A DNA stretch of 64,000 bases from an uncultured Prevotellaceae bacterium (GCA_946411565.1 CAMKEM010000009.1:1-64000); one strand, 5' to 3'. Positions 17,399 to 27,935 are shown, numbered from the stretch's first letter. Notes: generated from the letters alone by a model not told the origin. Numbers and translations are program-made.

Positions 17399-20300
17399 TT
17401 ATTTTACCACATAGTTAGAACCTGGGGTTCTTCCTGTGAATACAGGAGAATAGGTACAGGTCGCTGTAGCTGTGCCTGAAGTGTAGTTACCGCTTCTTGC
17501 CACATAGTATGATGTCTTGATCACATGTGTGCCTTTGCTCAACATATTGTAACAATATTCTGTCTTAGTGTCACGGATAATCTTGTATGTGCCGTGGCTA
17601 TATCCAGAGAGCTGTTCTACAGGTTCAAGACAAGCCGGACGATTATCAGTTACGGTCACAAAGTCATAGTCGCGGTCTGCTGTGATTGTTATTGTCACCT
17701 CAACCTTGTCGCCAACCTTTAGCTGTTTGTTAGGGCTCTCAACCTTTCTCGTAATTGAAAGCCCTGTTGAAGACTCCTTGCTTTCTGTGGCAGTCTGCTT
17801 GTATTCAATGAACACATTTGTCCAAGACTCACCGTCTGTATGCTTGGTAACTGTAAGGGCATTGTCCTTTGAGGTGATGTCCTTTGAAGTCTTAACATAG
17901 CCAAGCGCAGAGGTGTATTCCTGAGCCGGCATTCTTGTCTTGCCTAATGCTATGTCTGCAGGTACGCCTTTCCTAAGTGAAGAGGTAATGCCTTGTGATG
18001 GGCATAGGAAGGCATAGATTGCATCTACTGCATTTATAGGAGTATCCCAAGACTGGGTTCTCTTACTCTGCAACAACCAGCGCTTCATGTCTGCTATTTC
18101 TTTTGCGGAGTTCTTGCCGTCTATTAGTTTCAGAGCCTCAATAACAGAAACCTGAGTTGGGATCTTATAGTCGTACCAAGAGTAAAGTGCGCGGTCAGAA
18201 TCAAAGTATCTGCCAAGATCCTCACGATAAACAGTATGCTCCACTATGCTCTTGATAAACTCAGAAGCCTTATTCTTATTGCCAGAATATGAGAGAATGA
18301 CGGCAGCCTGTGCCTTTGTCCTCATATCATCATAGCGCGTTTCCTCTGGAACAAGCTTTAGCAGATAATCGGCATTACTATTGCTTTTGATATTTGTGCC
18401 AGAAGCCTTGGCGATAGCCCTGCAATAGAGATAGTCAAGGGCATAGTAAGGAAGATACTTGAATTTCTCCTTCTTCATCTCTGCCACTCTTTTGGCAATC
18501 TCTTTGTCAAGGAAGTTGAAAGAACGCTTAATCAACTGCTCATTCTGCTTTTTGAACTTCTCGTCGTTCATCATGAGATTAAGACGCACAAGTGTCTTCA
18601 GAACCTGAACAGTCATATATGTACTACCGTTCATGCCTTTCCACCAACTCCAGGAACCGTCGCTGTTCTGAAGATTTGAAAGACGGCTAAGAATATCGTT
18701 ATTACGATAATTGATAGAGGTAGAATCAAAGAGCTGTTTCAACTCGTCAGACTTCCACTCATCTACGGCTTTCCTTATCTCTGGATTTGTGCGTGCTATG
18801 CCAGATGCTATGCTGTTAGCATAATATGCGGAAGAAAGACAAATCGCACACTCGTCATAGTATTTTGAGATATAAGGCAGGGCCTTTATCATCAGCCATT
18901 CAGGAGAATCCGTATATTCTACTGTGAGGTGCTTGTCATTGACAGATGGCATGATCTTCTTCAAATCAAATGTCTTTTCTCCTGTCTCTGTAAGGATGAA
19001 TGTCTGGGTGTTCACCATTAATTCCTTCTGTGAAAGAATCGGCAGATCTTTCTGCTCGCCGTCTGTGAAAGTGCCTTCCTCGCTCTTGCCAGAAACGCTA
19101 TAACGCACGATTATAGACTTGTCTTCCTGATTTCTTGAGTCGTAAGGGAAAGAGACTGCCTCGCTCTCGCCAGCCTTGACGTTTATCTTCTTGCTTTGAG
19201 TTGCGAGAACCTTTTCTGTCTTTGCATCAAGAACGGTGAACTTCACAGTTGCCGTAATATCCTTGTCTGTTATATTTGATACAGAAGCCGGAATGTCTGT
19301 CACGTCACCTTCACGCAAGAAGCGAGGCAGACGAGGCTGAATCATCAGTTTCTTTTGTGCGATGACCTCATCTGTCATAGTGCCAAACTTCACATCCTTA
19401 TCATGTGCAAATGCCATGAACTTCCATGTCGTGACACTCTCAGGAAGAGTGAAAGATAATGTTGCTATGCCTTTATCGTCAGTTCTTAACTGAGGCATGA
19501 AGAATGCAGTCTCGTTGAGGTTAGTGCGGATTGTTTCTTCTTCCGCATCATAATCTTCTTCCTCCGCAGAAACACATTGCATTTCCATTTCATCATTCGC
19601 AACAATAGATTCTTTTGCCTTGAGTATTTCCCCTGTTTCTGCTTCCATAGATGAATATCCCTTTACTATGATTCTATTGCTTGCTTTCAATGTCGCAACT
19701 CCATAGGCGACAGGAGCACTATATTTGAAGGAATGATAGGACAGGCCATCTGTTAAAGTCGAGAATTCAAGTGACTTATATGTGTAATATTTAGTAGGCT
19801 TTGAGTAATGTAGGTATATGCCCGTATTTCCTCTATTGGTACGCCAATGGAATGAAGGGGTAACCAAGAGCCTTGTGTCAGAGAAATTCCAAGAATGCTC
19901 CATTATTGCATCAAGTGACTTGTCGTAAAGTACAGCCATCACATTGGCATTTGCAGGCTTACCGTCCTTGTCTGTTACAGAAAGTTTCCATTCTTCCTTC
20001 TGTCCAGGTTCAAGCTTATTGCGGAATGTTGTCCAGTTGAGTTTGAGCTTGTGATTTGGAAGTGGGCGAGTAATAGTATGACAATGTTCATAAAACTCTC
20101 CATTGCGAACCCAGGCAACAGTATAGCATATACCATCACCGTATTCTTCCTTGTACTCAAATTTGCGTGTAACAAGTGAAGAATCAAGTTTCAAAGAACC
20201 AGACTCTATAACCTTAGATCCGCTGAAAAGGGTATAGACAGCGTGAACATCTTTTTCGCAAGTGCCAAACTGGATAGTTGCAGGAAACTTATCTCCTGTG

Positions 20301-22759
20301 GCATACCACCAGTCTTTTGTTTCTGTTGCAGGAACCTTGTCTTCAAGGCTAAACAGCACGAACTTTTTTTCAATAGTGTCAGTCCCACAAATCGCCCTTA
20401 TAAAATGGGATTTGGTAGGGATTTGCATAGGAATTGCATAGGCCTTGCCACAGACTGCCTTTCCTTGCTCTTTTCCGTCAATTTCAATGGAAACTTCACC
20501 GTCAATCTCTTTGCCTGCATTGTTCCTACGGGTAAATGTAATCTCAATAGGCTTGTCGCTTTTGAGATATTTATCTTTAATGTCGCTTGTGAGTACTGTA
20601 GAACGGTTGCTGAGTGGCAATAAGATTACCCCTTCGTGTGATTCTCCTGCAATATCCGTAACAACAGCAGTTGCATTGATACTGTAGAACATAGGTAACC
20701 AGTATCGTTTCTGGTCATCCTTGTTATTAGGTAGAACCATTGGCATCTTCATGAAGAAATTTCCAGATGCGTCAGTTTTTACCGTGTCTTGGAGTAATTC
20801 TGTGTTTTCATAAGGCGCTCTCCACCACCAAGCAATGCTTCTGCGGATTGTATATACAACCTTTGCATCGCTTACTGGAACACCACTATAGGTCTTGGCT
20901 GTTCCTGTAACTGTGATAGTATCACCATCTTTGTATTCAATCTCAGGCTTATTGATTGTCACCTCAAATGTAGGACGGACATATTCCTCTACGGTGATAC
21001 TTGCAGAGTATGAGTTTCCTGTCATTATGTGGAATGTTCCGTTTTTAACATTCGCGGGAATCACAAAGTCAGTAGTTGCCACGCCGAAATTGTCAGTCTT
21101 GACATTTGTTGAACAGACTTCCTTGTGGTCAGGGGCTTTAAGTGTAATGTTAATCTCTTTGTTCTCAATTGTTGATGTTGTCTCATGCCCGATTTCGTTG
21201 TAAGCAACTAATGAAACATGTACAGTCTGCCCAGGACGATATAATTTGCGATCTGTAAATACTGATGTTCTAAGTCTTGCTCTATTGTCCTTTTGATAGT
21301 CTGTATGACTTGTGTAAAGATATTGCGACTGCATTGCCTTGTCTTTGTCAGTTGTGGCAAAGGCGTATCGAGGCTCATTATCTTTTGTAAACTCACAGAT
21401 ATACTCTCCGTTTTCGTTTGTGTTCACAACTCTTGGATGTTCGTGTTCTTTTTTACCTGCCAGATGTAGCTGTGCTCCGGCAACAGTTTTGCCGGTAATG
21501 GCATTTACCACGACATATCTTTTCTGTGTCTTGCTCTGCTGAAGGGCAATGACTCTAAGGTCGCTGACTGTGAGAATACTCAAATTGTCCAGAGAAGAGA
21601 TGTTTGCACCATCACAGGTAACATCTATCAGATATGTACCAAGTGGAAGTGTTCCAAGCGAAAGACTGTCTTGGAAGAACTCGTATATCTCATGTTTGTC
21701 AAACTTTTTGGAGCAGGTGATTGCTTTTGCCTTTTGCAAGTGTTGTTTTAGTTTGGCAATATCGGCTTTCTTTCCATGTTCCAATTTGCTGATTTCTTCA
21801 GAAGCCAATCCTATTACAGGTGTGGCAGAAACTTTTATGTTTGATACGTTCCTGACATTCTCAAAATAGATCTTTACATCTTGGTTTGTATTGAATATGC
21901 CAGATTTGTTCGTTGTCTGTATATTGATATTAGGGGCAGTAAGATCTGCTTTAGCATTTTTTAGTTCATTTATTTCCTGCCATTTAGGCCATCTTTTTAT
22001 GGCTTCATCTATCCATTCTATAGCCTTTTTCCTGTTTTTGATGTCGTAATTGTCAAATAAACGATATTTTCTTACGGCGATGGCACCACACTCATTAAGG
22101 TCGCTATATACGGTAATTAGTGAGTCTGCTTTTTGTATTAATCTGGTTGTTTCTGCGTCGTCAAAAGCGTTGTCTTCCAGCATGAGGGTAGCTGCTATAC
22201 ATGCAGCCTTTCTGTTGCCTGTCTCTGAGTAATAACGTACAAGTGGTTCATAGTCAACTATAGTGTAAGCTATGAGGCTTATAAGGTCGTGACAGAAATA
22301 CTGGCTGTCAATTCCTTTGCTTACAAGTGGAATATACTTTAGTGCTCCGTTTTCCTTTGTCAGTTCGTTTACGATTTCTGGAGTTGTATGGTAGAGTAGG
22401 CTATCAATCATGGGGCTGTCAGAGCCGTTTTTTGCTACATGATATATACAAGCTGCTACTGGAGCTGTTTTTGAGAGTTCCTGATACTTTGCCTCCATAC
22501 GCTTTTCCATAGGGGCAATAGAGTCTCTTGAAATCTCATCAAGAAGGTTTTTCTCTGTAAAGAGAGCAGCAAACAGATGACCATAATACTTTTCCTTTTC
22601 TGCCTTTTCCTCAATCTTCCTTACGGCAGACAGGGCAGTTTTGGGCTGATCCTTCTCCTGGGCATTTTCGCATTGCTTCCAGAGGGAGGTGTAGTCTCCC
22701 TGTGCTGACATTCCTAATACCAGCACAGAGAGTAGCAATATGGTCAATATTCTTTTCAT
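17399..22759 (-). CDS. Giant alpha-2-macroglobulin family protein
   Basis: A 1786 aa secreted protein of the Bacteroidetes alpha-2-macroglobulin type, thought to trap proteases or act in envelope defence. The signal peptide is MKRILTILLLSVLVLGMSA. A helical N-terminal part (about 25-270) is followed by MG domains, with the MG2 signature RPGQTVHVSLVAYNE at about 508. The A2M domain (MPQLRTDDKGIATLSFTLPE) lies at about 1085 and an alpha-helical thioester-domain-like region from about 1290. The thioester motif, normally CxEQ, appears at about 1303 as DECAICLSS, so the Gln needed for the bond is missing and covalent trapping is unlikely. Its ATG shares an A with the mrp stop (TAATG). Confidence 0.88.
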   Translation of the reverse strand: MKRILTILLLSVLVLGMSAQGDYTSLWKQCENAQEKDQPKTALSAVRKIEEKAEKEKYYGHLFAALFTEKNLLDEISRDSIAPMEKRMEAKYQELSKTAPVAACIYHVAKNGSDSPMIDSLLYHTTPEIVNELTKENGALKYIPLVSKGIDSQYFCHDLISLIAYTIVDYEPLVRYYSETGNRKAACIAATLMLEDNAFDDAETTRLIQKADSLITVYSDLNECGAIAVRKYRLFDNYDIKNRKKAIEWIDEAIKRWPKWQEINELKNAKADLTAPNINIQTTNKSGIFNTNQDVKIYFENVRNVSNIKVSATPVIGLASEEISKLEHGKKADIAKLKQHLQKAKAITCSKKFDKHEIYEFFQDSLSLGTLPLGTYLIDVTCDGANISSLDNLSILTVSDLRVIALQQSKTQKRYVVVNAITGKTVAGAQLHLAGKKEHEHPRVVNTNENGEYICEFTKDNEPRYAFATTDKDKAMQSQYLYTSHTDYQKDNRARLRTSVFTDRKLYRPGQTVHVSLVAYNEIGHETTSTIENKEINITLKAPDHKEVCSTNVKTDNFGVATTDFVIPANVKNGTFHIMTGNSYSASITVEEYVRPTFEVTINKPEIEYKDGDTITVTGTAKTYSGVPVSDAKVVYTIRRSIAWWWRAPYENTELLQDTVKTDASGNFFMKMPMVLPNNKDDQKRYWLPMFYSINATAVVTDIAGESHEGVILLPLSNRSTVLTSDIKDKYLKSDKPIEITFTRRNNAGKEIDGEVSIEIDGKEQGKAVCGKAYAIPMQIPTKSHFIRAICGTDTIEKKFVLFSLEDKVPATETKDWWYATGDKFPATIQFGTCEKDVHAVYTLFSGSKVIESGSLKLDSSLVTRKFEYKEEYGDGICYTVAWVRNGEFYEHCHTITRPLPNHKLKLNWTTFRNKLEPGQKEEWKLSVTDKDGKPANANVMAVLYDKSLDAIMEHSWNFSDTRLLVTPSFHWRTNRGNTGIYLHYSKPTKYYTYKSLEFSTLTDGLSYHSFKYSAPVAYGVATLKASNRIIVKGYSSMEAETGEILKAKESIVANDEMEMQCVSAEEEDYDAEEETIRTNLNETAFFMPQLRTDDKGIATLSFTLPESVTTWKFMAFAHDKDVKFGTMTDEVIAQKKLMIQPRLPRFLREGDVTDIPASVSNITDKDITATVKFTVLDAKTEKVLATQSKKINVKAGESEAVSFPYDSRNQEDKSIIVRYSVSGKSEEGTFTDGEQKDLPILSQKELMVNTQTFILTETGEKTFDLKKIMPSVNDKHLTVEYTDSPEWLMIKALPYISKYYDECAICLSSAYYANSIASGIARTNPEIRKAVDEWKSDELKQLFDSTSINYRNNDILSRLSNLQNSDGSWSWWKGMNGSTYMTVQVLKTLVRLNLMMNDEKFKKQNEQLIKRSFNFLDKEIAKRVAEMKKEKFKYLPYYALDYLYCRAIAKASGTNIKSNSNADYLLKLVPEETRYDDMRTKAQAAVILSYSGNKNKASEFIKSIVEHTVYREDLGRYFDSDRALYSWYDYKIPTQVSVIEALKLIDGKNSAKEIADMKRWLLQSKRTQSWDTPINAVDAIYAFLCPSQGITSSLRKGVPADIALGKTRMPAQEYTSALGYVKTSKDITSKDNALTVTKHTDGESWTNVFIEYKQTATESKESSTGLSITRKVESPNKQLKVGDKVEVTITITADRDYDFVTVTDNRPACLEPVEQLSGYSHGTYKIIRDTKTEYCYNMLSKGTHVIKTSYYVARSGNYTSGTATATCTYSPVFTGRTPGSNYVVK

Positions 22760-23856
22760 TACTTTGTCTTTACAATCTTGGTCTTCTCCTGTTCCTTGTT
22801 CCTTCTGTTTACAACAGTAACAACGCTTTGGGCAAGTGCGAGGAATGCCTGACCTGTAATGGTGTTCTCGTCAAGAGCCGCAGGAGTTCCTGCATCGCCC
22901 TTTTCGCAGATACCTTGAACAAGAGGAATTTGTGCAAGAAGTGGCACGTTCATTTCCTGTGCGAGATTCTTGCAGCCTTCCTTGCCGAAGATATAGTACT
23001 TGTTCTCAGGGAGTTCTGCCGGAGTAAACCATGCCATATTCTCGATGAGGCCAAGGATAGGAACATTTACCTTGTCGTTGGTGTACATGTCAATTCCCTT
23101 ACGGGCATCGGCAAGTGCCACCTGCTGTGGGGTACTTACGATAATAGCACCTGTGATGGCGAGTGTCTGTAGTAGGGTGAGGTGAATATCACTTGTACCC
23201 GGAGGAGTATCAAGAATGAAATAGTCGAGTTCACCCCAGTCTGCATCTGCAATCAACTGTTTCAAGGCTGAACAAGCCATACCACCTCTCCAGAGAGTTG
23301 CTGTGTCTTTTCCTACGAAGAAACCGATAGAGAGAAGCTTAACTCCGTATTTCTCAACTGGAACAATAAGCTGACGGCCGTCTTTCTCTATGGCGTAAGG
23401 ACGCTCGCTCTCTACATTGAACATCTTTGGCATACTTGGACCAAAGACATCAGTATCAAGAAGTCCTACCTTATAGCCGAGTCGTGCAAGTGCTATGGCG
23501 AGATTGGCAGATACTGTGCTCTTACCAACACCACCTTTGCCAGAACTTACTGCGATGATATTCTTAACGCCCGGAAGTAAATCCTCAACCTCTGGACGTG
23601 GGGCTGATTTGTATTCTAATTTGATATTTACTTCTACATCCTTACCAACGTGATAATGGATAGCTGCTTCTGCAGCCTTAACCGTTGATTTAAGGAAAGG
23701 ATCAGTTTCGCGTGGGAATATAAGGACAATCGTCACGCTATTGCCGTTTATGCTTGGAGTGTCGGCAAGCATTTCCGACTCTATAAGGTTCTTCTTTGTG
23801 CCAGCGTAGATGACTGTTGCAAGTGCATCTGTTATGAGTTTCGGGTATAAATTCAT
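22759..23856 (-). CDS. mrp: Mrp/ApbC-family Fe-S carrier P-loop ATPase
   Basis: A 365 aa protein with an N-terminal MIP18/DUF59-like domain and a MinD-like ATPase domain. Motifs are the deviant Walker A SGKGGVGKST (about 103), DTDVFGPSMP, and LDTPPGTSD. Mrp proteins carry 4Fe-4S clusters to apo-enzymes. The usual bridging CxxC pair near the C-terminal third is absent: the corresponding stretch reads ENMAWFTPAELPENKYY. Cluster handling may therefore differ. It is the first gene of a transcript with its own promoter and is followed by the overlapping alpha-2-macroglobulin gene. Confidence 0.9.
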   Translation of the reverse strand: MNLYPKLITDALATVIYAGTKKNLIESEMLADTPSINGNSVTIVLIFPRETDPFLKSTVKAAEAAIHYHVGKDVEVNIKLEYKSAPRPEVEDLLPGVKNIIAVSSGKGGVGKSTVSANLAIALARLGYKVGLLDTDVFGPSMPKMFNVESERPYAIEKDGRQLIVPVEKYGVKLLSIGFFVGKDTATLWRGGMACSALKQLIADADWGELDYFILDTPPGTSDIHLTLLQTLAITGAIIVSTPQQVALADARKGIDMYTNDKVNVPILGLIENMAWFTPAELPENKYYIFGKEGCKNLAQEMNVPLLAQIPLVQGICEKGDAGTPAALDENTITGQAFLALAQSVVTVVNRRNKEQEKTKIVKTK

Positions 23857-23894
23857 TACTGTTTTTTGTTCAAAAATGATTTTCTTTTAGAATG

Positions 23895-23926
23895 CAAAGA
23901 TAGTGATAAAAATGGAGATTTCCAAA
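23895..23926 (-). promoter_or_regulatory. Promoter of mrp
   Basis: On the minus strand TTTG (23923-23926) and TATCTTTG (23895-23902) are separated by exactly 20 nt. The predicted leader to the mrp ATG is about 30 nt. Confidence 0.75.
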
Positions 23927-23951
23927 TCTTATTAGTGAAAAGAGATTAAAG

Positions 23952-23987
23952 CACGAAAAAAGGCTTGCAACCGAAGTTACAAGCCTT
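23952..23987 (-). terminator. Terminator of the barrel gene at 24021
   Basis: On the minus strand AAGGCTTGTAAC, loop TTCG, GTTGCAAGCCTT, then TTTT. The UUCG tetraloop stem with T-run is a strong intrinsic terminator between the barrel gene and mrp. Confidence 0.85.
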
Positions 23988-24020
23988 GTATTTGTTATGT
24001 TTAAATTTCAGATTTCAGAT

Positions 24021-24623
24021 TTAGAGAGCCACGTAAACACCAAAGCTGATGCTGTTGTCAAGACCAATGTTGAAAGCGCTTATTGTTGATTTAACGTCAT
24101 ATCTCTTTGCTTTTGTTGTTGTAATGTTATAAGAGAGATCACCGAAGTGGGCTACGAGTGTTACATCGTCGCTGATTGCATAGGCAATACCTGGGTTGAA
24201 ACCAATGTTAAAGAAATTTGGATTTTCGATTACATCAGAATAACCATTGAGGTGAGTGGTGCCGTAGGTGATGCCGCCATCAATAAAAGCTGTGAAGTTA
24301 CCCTCGTTGAAGAACTTGTAACGAACGTATGGGTTGATAGCAAAAGAGTTTGCTGTACCGGTGAATTTGTCATTATTTATCTCTACTGTATAAGAGTCTA
24401 TATGAGCATAGCTGAGTCTAAGAGCTACAGCCCAATTCTCATCAAGGTCATAACCTACTTCTGGCGCGAATGAGAATGCACTTGCGGTATTATCCAAAGA
24501 TGCGTATCTGTTCTCAATTTCTGTTTTTGTTGATGTGTAACCAAGGTTACCACCAATCCAAGCCTGTGCGTTAGCAGTAAGAGATGCTACTGCGAGAGCA
24601 GCGATTGCAAAAAATTTCTTCAT
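24021..24623 (-). CDS. Small outer-membrane beta-barrel protein
   Basis: A 200 aa protein with a signal peptide (MKKFFAIAALAVASLTANA^Q) and amphipathic beta strands throughout (WIGGNLGYTSTKTE, EVGYDLDENWAVALRLSYAH, VRYKFFNEGNFTAFIDGG). It fits an eight-stranded OmpX/PorT-like barrel. No function can be assigned. It has its own promoter, a leader of about 100 nt and a terminator. Confidence 0.75.
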   Translation of the reverse strand: MKKFFAIAALAVASLTANAQAWIGGNLGYTSTKTEIENRYASLDNTASAFSFAPEVGYDLDENWAVALRLSYAHIDSYTVEINNDKFTGTANSFAINPYVRYKFFNEGNFTAFIDGGITYGTTHLNGYSDVIENPNFFNIGFNPGIAYAISDDVTLVAHFGDLSYNITTTKAKRYDVKSTISAFNIGLDNSISFGVYVAL

Positions 24624-24728
24624 AATTTTTAAGTTGCTTAATTTTGTATTATTCCTACTCTGTCCTGAATACTGAGGTTTTCGGATTACCCTCTTTTTAA
24701 AGTTTTATGTTATGCTTGAAAGCGGGTG

Positions 24729-24760
24729 CAAAATTAAGTAGAGAATCCCTAATTCACAAA
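24729..24760 (-). promoter_or_regulatory. Promoter of the barrel gene
   Basis: On the minus strand TTTG (24757-24760) and TAATTTTG (24729-24736) are 20 nt apart. The leader is about 100 nt. The rest of the stretch between this promoter and the topB stop (24761-24957) shows no further gene or strong structure. Confidence 0.7.
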
Positions 24761-24957
24761 TTTTTCCTATGTTTTTGTGTAGGTACACAATATTTCCTTG
24801 ATAATCGTCAACAAAACCGATGTAAAATCTAAAGTTTTCGGCAAAAGCCCATAAAAACTCAGATTTTATCTTATTTTCGGATACTTTTTCGCGAGAATAT
24901 CCCTGAAATGCCCCTCCTTGGTCATTTCTGCCCACCTTTCCCTGCCTTGGTCTAAAA

Positions 24958-27165
24958 TTATGCGAATGGTTTTCTGTACGTGCAGCCATTCTTCCATTCA
25001 GAACATCCGTATGCAGTCTTTCCTTTGATAATTGTGCCTTTACCACATAGAGGGCAGATTGTAGGAACATCATTGGCATTGGTACGCTGAGAAGATACAG
25101 GTGCATCAGCTGTTTTTTTCTTTGCTGAGGCTTTCTTTGTTGTTTTCTTCTTTTGCTCTTCCTCTGGCGCAACCACAGTAACTCGTCTGTTTGTATTGTC
25201 TGCAAGAACTTGATTTACAATGCTATTAATTTGCTCCTTCAATTCTGAAATGAACATACCAGCATCATATTGTCTATGCTCAATGTCGCGCAGTTTCTTT
25301 TCCCATACACCTGTAAGTTCTGGACTTTTCAGGATATCCTCGTGGATAAGGTCTATTAGCTCAATGCCCGTTGGGGTTGCAACGAGGTTCTTACGCTCTT
25401 TCCTTATGTAATGGCGTTTGAAAAGCGTTTCTATTATAGCTGCACGAGTAGAAGGACGACCAATGCCGTTCTCCTTCATTGCATCTCGTAGCTCGTCATT
25501 ATCCACGAACTTACCTGCAGTTTCCATTGCGCGAAGCAACGTCGCCTCTGTGTAAGGCTTGGGGGGTTGTGTCCATTTTTCGGAAAGAGAAGGGATGTGA
25601 GGACCTTTCTCGCCCTTTGAGAATGTCACATTAGAAGAAGCATTGTCTTCTTCTTCGTTCTCGTTGTCAGAATCTGTAATTGCATTGTCTTTCTTGAAGA
25701 CGACCTTCCAACCTTCATCCGTGACAATACGGACAGAGGTTCTGAATAGCACGCTGTTCTCATCATTAAGCTCTTCTGCGCTTGCTACAGTTCCAGAGGT
25801 ATCTCCCTCTGGTGTGATAGCCACTCTTCCGAGAATCGTTGTTGTTTCAAATTTCAGGTCTGGGTAGAAAGCTGCAATGAAAGCCCTTGCTACAAGGTCA
25901 AACACGTTACGCTCCATATCCGACAATCCCTGTGGGGATACTCCTGTAGGGATTATGGCATGGTGATCCGTCACCTTTGAAGAATCGAACACCTTTTTGC
26001 TCTTTTTCAATGGCTTGCCACCAATCGCCTTGACAAGTTCTGCATAAGGAGCCACACCCGAGAATTGAGTCTTGTATAGACCATTCATTGTCTGAGGACA
26101 TTTAGGGTAGATGTCATCAGAAAGGAATGTCGTATCAACACGTGGGTATGTGGTGAACTTTTTCTCGTAAAGTGCCTGTATAAGTTGAAGCGTCTGGTCG
26201 GCTGAATATCCGAATTTCTTATTGCAATCTACCTGAAGTGAGGTGAGGTCATAAAGTCGTGGAGGCGCTTCTGTTCCCTTACGCTTTGTTATATCTACAA
26301 CATGGAAATCATTGTCCTTGATAGCTTCAAGAACCTTATTTCCCTCTTCTTCTGTTGTATATTCAATTTGACGATAGATTGGGCCTTTCGACTTCTGTGT
26401 CTTGCCATTCTTTGCTGCCTCTGCAACTTCTGCAGCATCCTCAGCCTCGGCTTCCTCGTCGTGTGCAATAGCAGTAAACTTAGAATCCTTGAATAATGTG
26501 GAAAGAACCCATGACTGGCGAGGCTCAAAATTTTCTATTTCCTTCTGGCGGTTGACAATCATCGCGAGGGTAGGGGTTTGTACCCTTCCAATGGAAAGAA
26601 CCTGATTAGTTTTTCCTTGTGGACGGTATTTCAGAGTATAGAGGCGTGTGGCATTCATGCCAAGCAGCCAATCGCCTATGGCACGTGAAAGACCTGCAAG
26701 ATACAACGGCTCGTATTCCTGCTGATCCTTTAGTGTCTGAAAACCTTCTCGTATTGCCTCTTCTGTAAGGGATGAAATCCACAGTCTTTTTACTGGACAT
26801 TTAACCCCAGCCTTCTGCATTACCCATCGTTGTATAAGCTCTCCCTCTTGTCCGGCATCACCACAGTTTATAATGGAGTCTGCCTCTTGCATCAGCTTTT
26901 CGATAGTAGCAAACTGAGCTTTAATGCCTTGGTCGTTCTTCAGTCTTATTCCGAAACGTTGTGGTATCATAGGCAAAGCCCCCAATGACCATCTTTTCCA
27001 CGTTGGAGTATAGTCATCGGGTTCCTTGAGCTCGCATAGGTGACCGAAAGTCCATGTCACCTGATACCCATTGCCCTCAATGTATCCTTGCTTTGAAGTT
27101 GTAGCTCCAAGTACATTGGCAATATCACGAGCTACGCTCGGTTTCTCGGCTATGCAAACAATCAT
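24958..27165 (-). CDS. topB: DNA topoisomerase III
   Basis: A type IA topoisomerase (735 aa) that decatenates DNA through a 5'-phosphotyrosine link. Evidence is the Toprim start [44 protein letters not shown], the active-site stretch FTTYPRVDTTFLSDD and ENGIGRPSTRAAIIETL. After a Lys-rich linker (about 675-690) comes one zinc-ribbon-like motif (CPLCGKGTII ... CSEWKNGC). It is coupled to trmB: the trmB stop and topB start share an A (TAATG). Confidence 0.96.
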   Translation of the reverse strand: MIVCIAEKPSVARDIANVLGATTSKQGYIEGNGYQVTWTFGHLCELKEPDDYTPTWKRWSLGALPMIPQRFGIRLKNDQGIKAQFATIEKLMQEADSIINCGDAGQEGELIQRWVMQKAGVKCPVKRLWISSLTEEAIREGFQTLKDQQEYEPLYLAGLSRAIGDWLLGMNATRLYTLKYRPQGKTNQVLSIGRVQTPTLAMIVNRQKEIENFEPRQSWVLSTLFKDSKFTAIAHDEEAEAEDAAEVAEAAKNGKTQKSKGPIYRQIEYTTEEEGNKVLEAIKDNDFHVVDITKRKGTEAPPRLYDLTSLQVDCNKKFGYSADQTLQLIQALYEKKFTTYPRVDTTFLSDDIYPKCPQTMNGLYKTQFSGVAPYAELVKAIGGKPLKKSKKVFDSSKVTDHHAIIPTGVSPQGLSDMERNVFDLVARAFIAAFYPDLKFETTTILGRVAITPEGDTSGTVASAEELNDENSVLFRTSVRIVTDEGWKVVFKKDNAITDSDNENEEEDNASSNVTFSKGEKGPHIPSLSEKWTQPPKPYTEATLLRAMETAGKFVDNDELRDAMKENGIGRPSTRAAIIETLFKRHYIRKERKNLVATPTGIELIDLIHEDILKSPELTGVWEKKLRDIEHRQYDAGMFISELKEQINSIVNQVLADNTNRRVTVVAPEEEQKKKTTKKASAKKKTADAPVSSQRTNANDVPTICPLCGKGTIIKGKTAYGCSEWKNGCTYRKPFA

Positions 27166-27935
27166 TATTTGGCTGTATCTAAGCTACTGCGCTTGTCTCT
27201 GTGATAAGAGCGATAATCATCCAGTTCTATCTCTTTTTCTGACTCCGTGAGCTGCTTTTCACGTGGAAGAAGGAACTTCATATATTTGATGTTAAGACCA
27301 CGCTCAATCCACATAGACTCGTAATAGGTCTGTATGGATAGAATTTTCTTTGTCTCTTCATCAATTCCCTCGGTATGGTAGAGGTCTGTTGTGCGGAAAA
27401 GAACTGGCAGCTCATTATGCTCCACCATGTAGGTTGTGTAGGTGAACAGGAAGTTAGAGTCCGTCTTTAGGTGAATGATACCGTTATCCACAAGGAAATG
27501 ACGGTAACGCTCAAGGAAGAAGGTTGAAGTAAGGCGTTTATGCACGTTCTTCATCTGAGGATCAGAGAAGGTGAGCCAAATCTCCTGTACTTCATCTTGG
27601 GAGAAGAAACGGTCTATAATCTCAATGTTTGTGCGAAGGAAAGCCACGTTCTTTAGACCAGCTTCCAAAGCCTTGGTTGCACCTGTCCACATACGAGCTC
27701 CCTTGATATCAACGCCTATGAAGTTCACATTAGGATATAGTTGAGCAAGTTCCACAGTATATTCACCCTTACCGCACCCTAATTCAAGCACGATAGGATT
27801 ATCATTGTGAAAATACTGTTCTCTCCAGTGACCTTTCATTTCGAAAGGAACATTGTCCACTACAGAGAATGGATATTGGAACACGTTCTCATAGCGTTCC
27901 ATGTCTGCGAACTTTGCAAGTTTACCTTTTCCCAT
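27165..27935 (-). CDS. trmB: tRNA (guanine-N7-)-methyltransferase
   Basis: TrmB methylates G46 in tRNA variable loops using SAM. The 256 aa sequence has the SAM-binding motif [32 protein letters not shown], and the family motif [17 protein letters not shown] (a Bacteroidetes-type variant of the usual PDPWPKxxHxKRR). It is the first gene of the trmB-topB pair, behind its own promoter. Confidence 0.93.
   Translation of the reverse strand: MGKGKLAKFADMERYENVFQYPFSVVDNVPFEMKGHWREQYFHNDNPIVLELGCGKGEYTVELAQLYPNVNFIGVDIKGARMWTGATKALEAGLKNVAFLRTNIEIIDRFFSQDEVQEIWLTFSDPQMKNVHKRLTSTFFLERYRHFLVDNGIIHLKTDSNFLFTYTTYMVEHNELPVLFRTTDLYHTEGIDEETKKILSIQTYYESMWIERGLNIKYMKFLLPREKQLTESEKEIELDDYRSYHRDKRSSLDTAK

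Noticed and set aside
24705-25205. 166 aa minus-strand ORF overlapping the 3' end of topB
   Set aside because: It is an out-of-frame shadow of the Lys-rich topB tail and runs into non-coding sequence. It has no start signal or protein-like composition.
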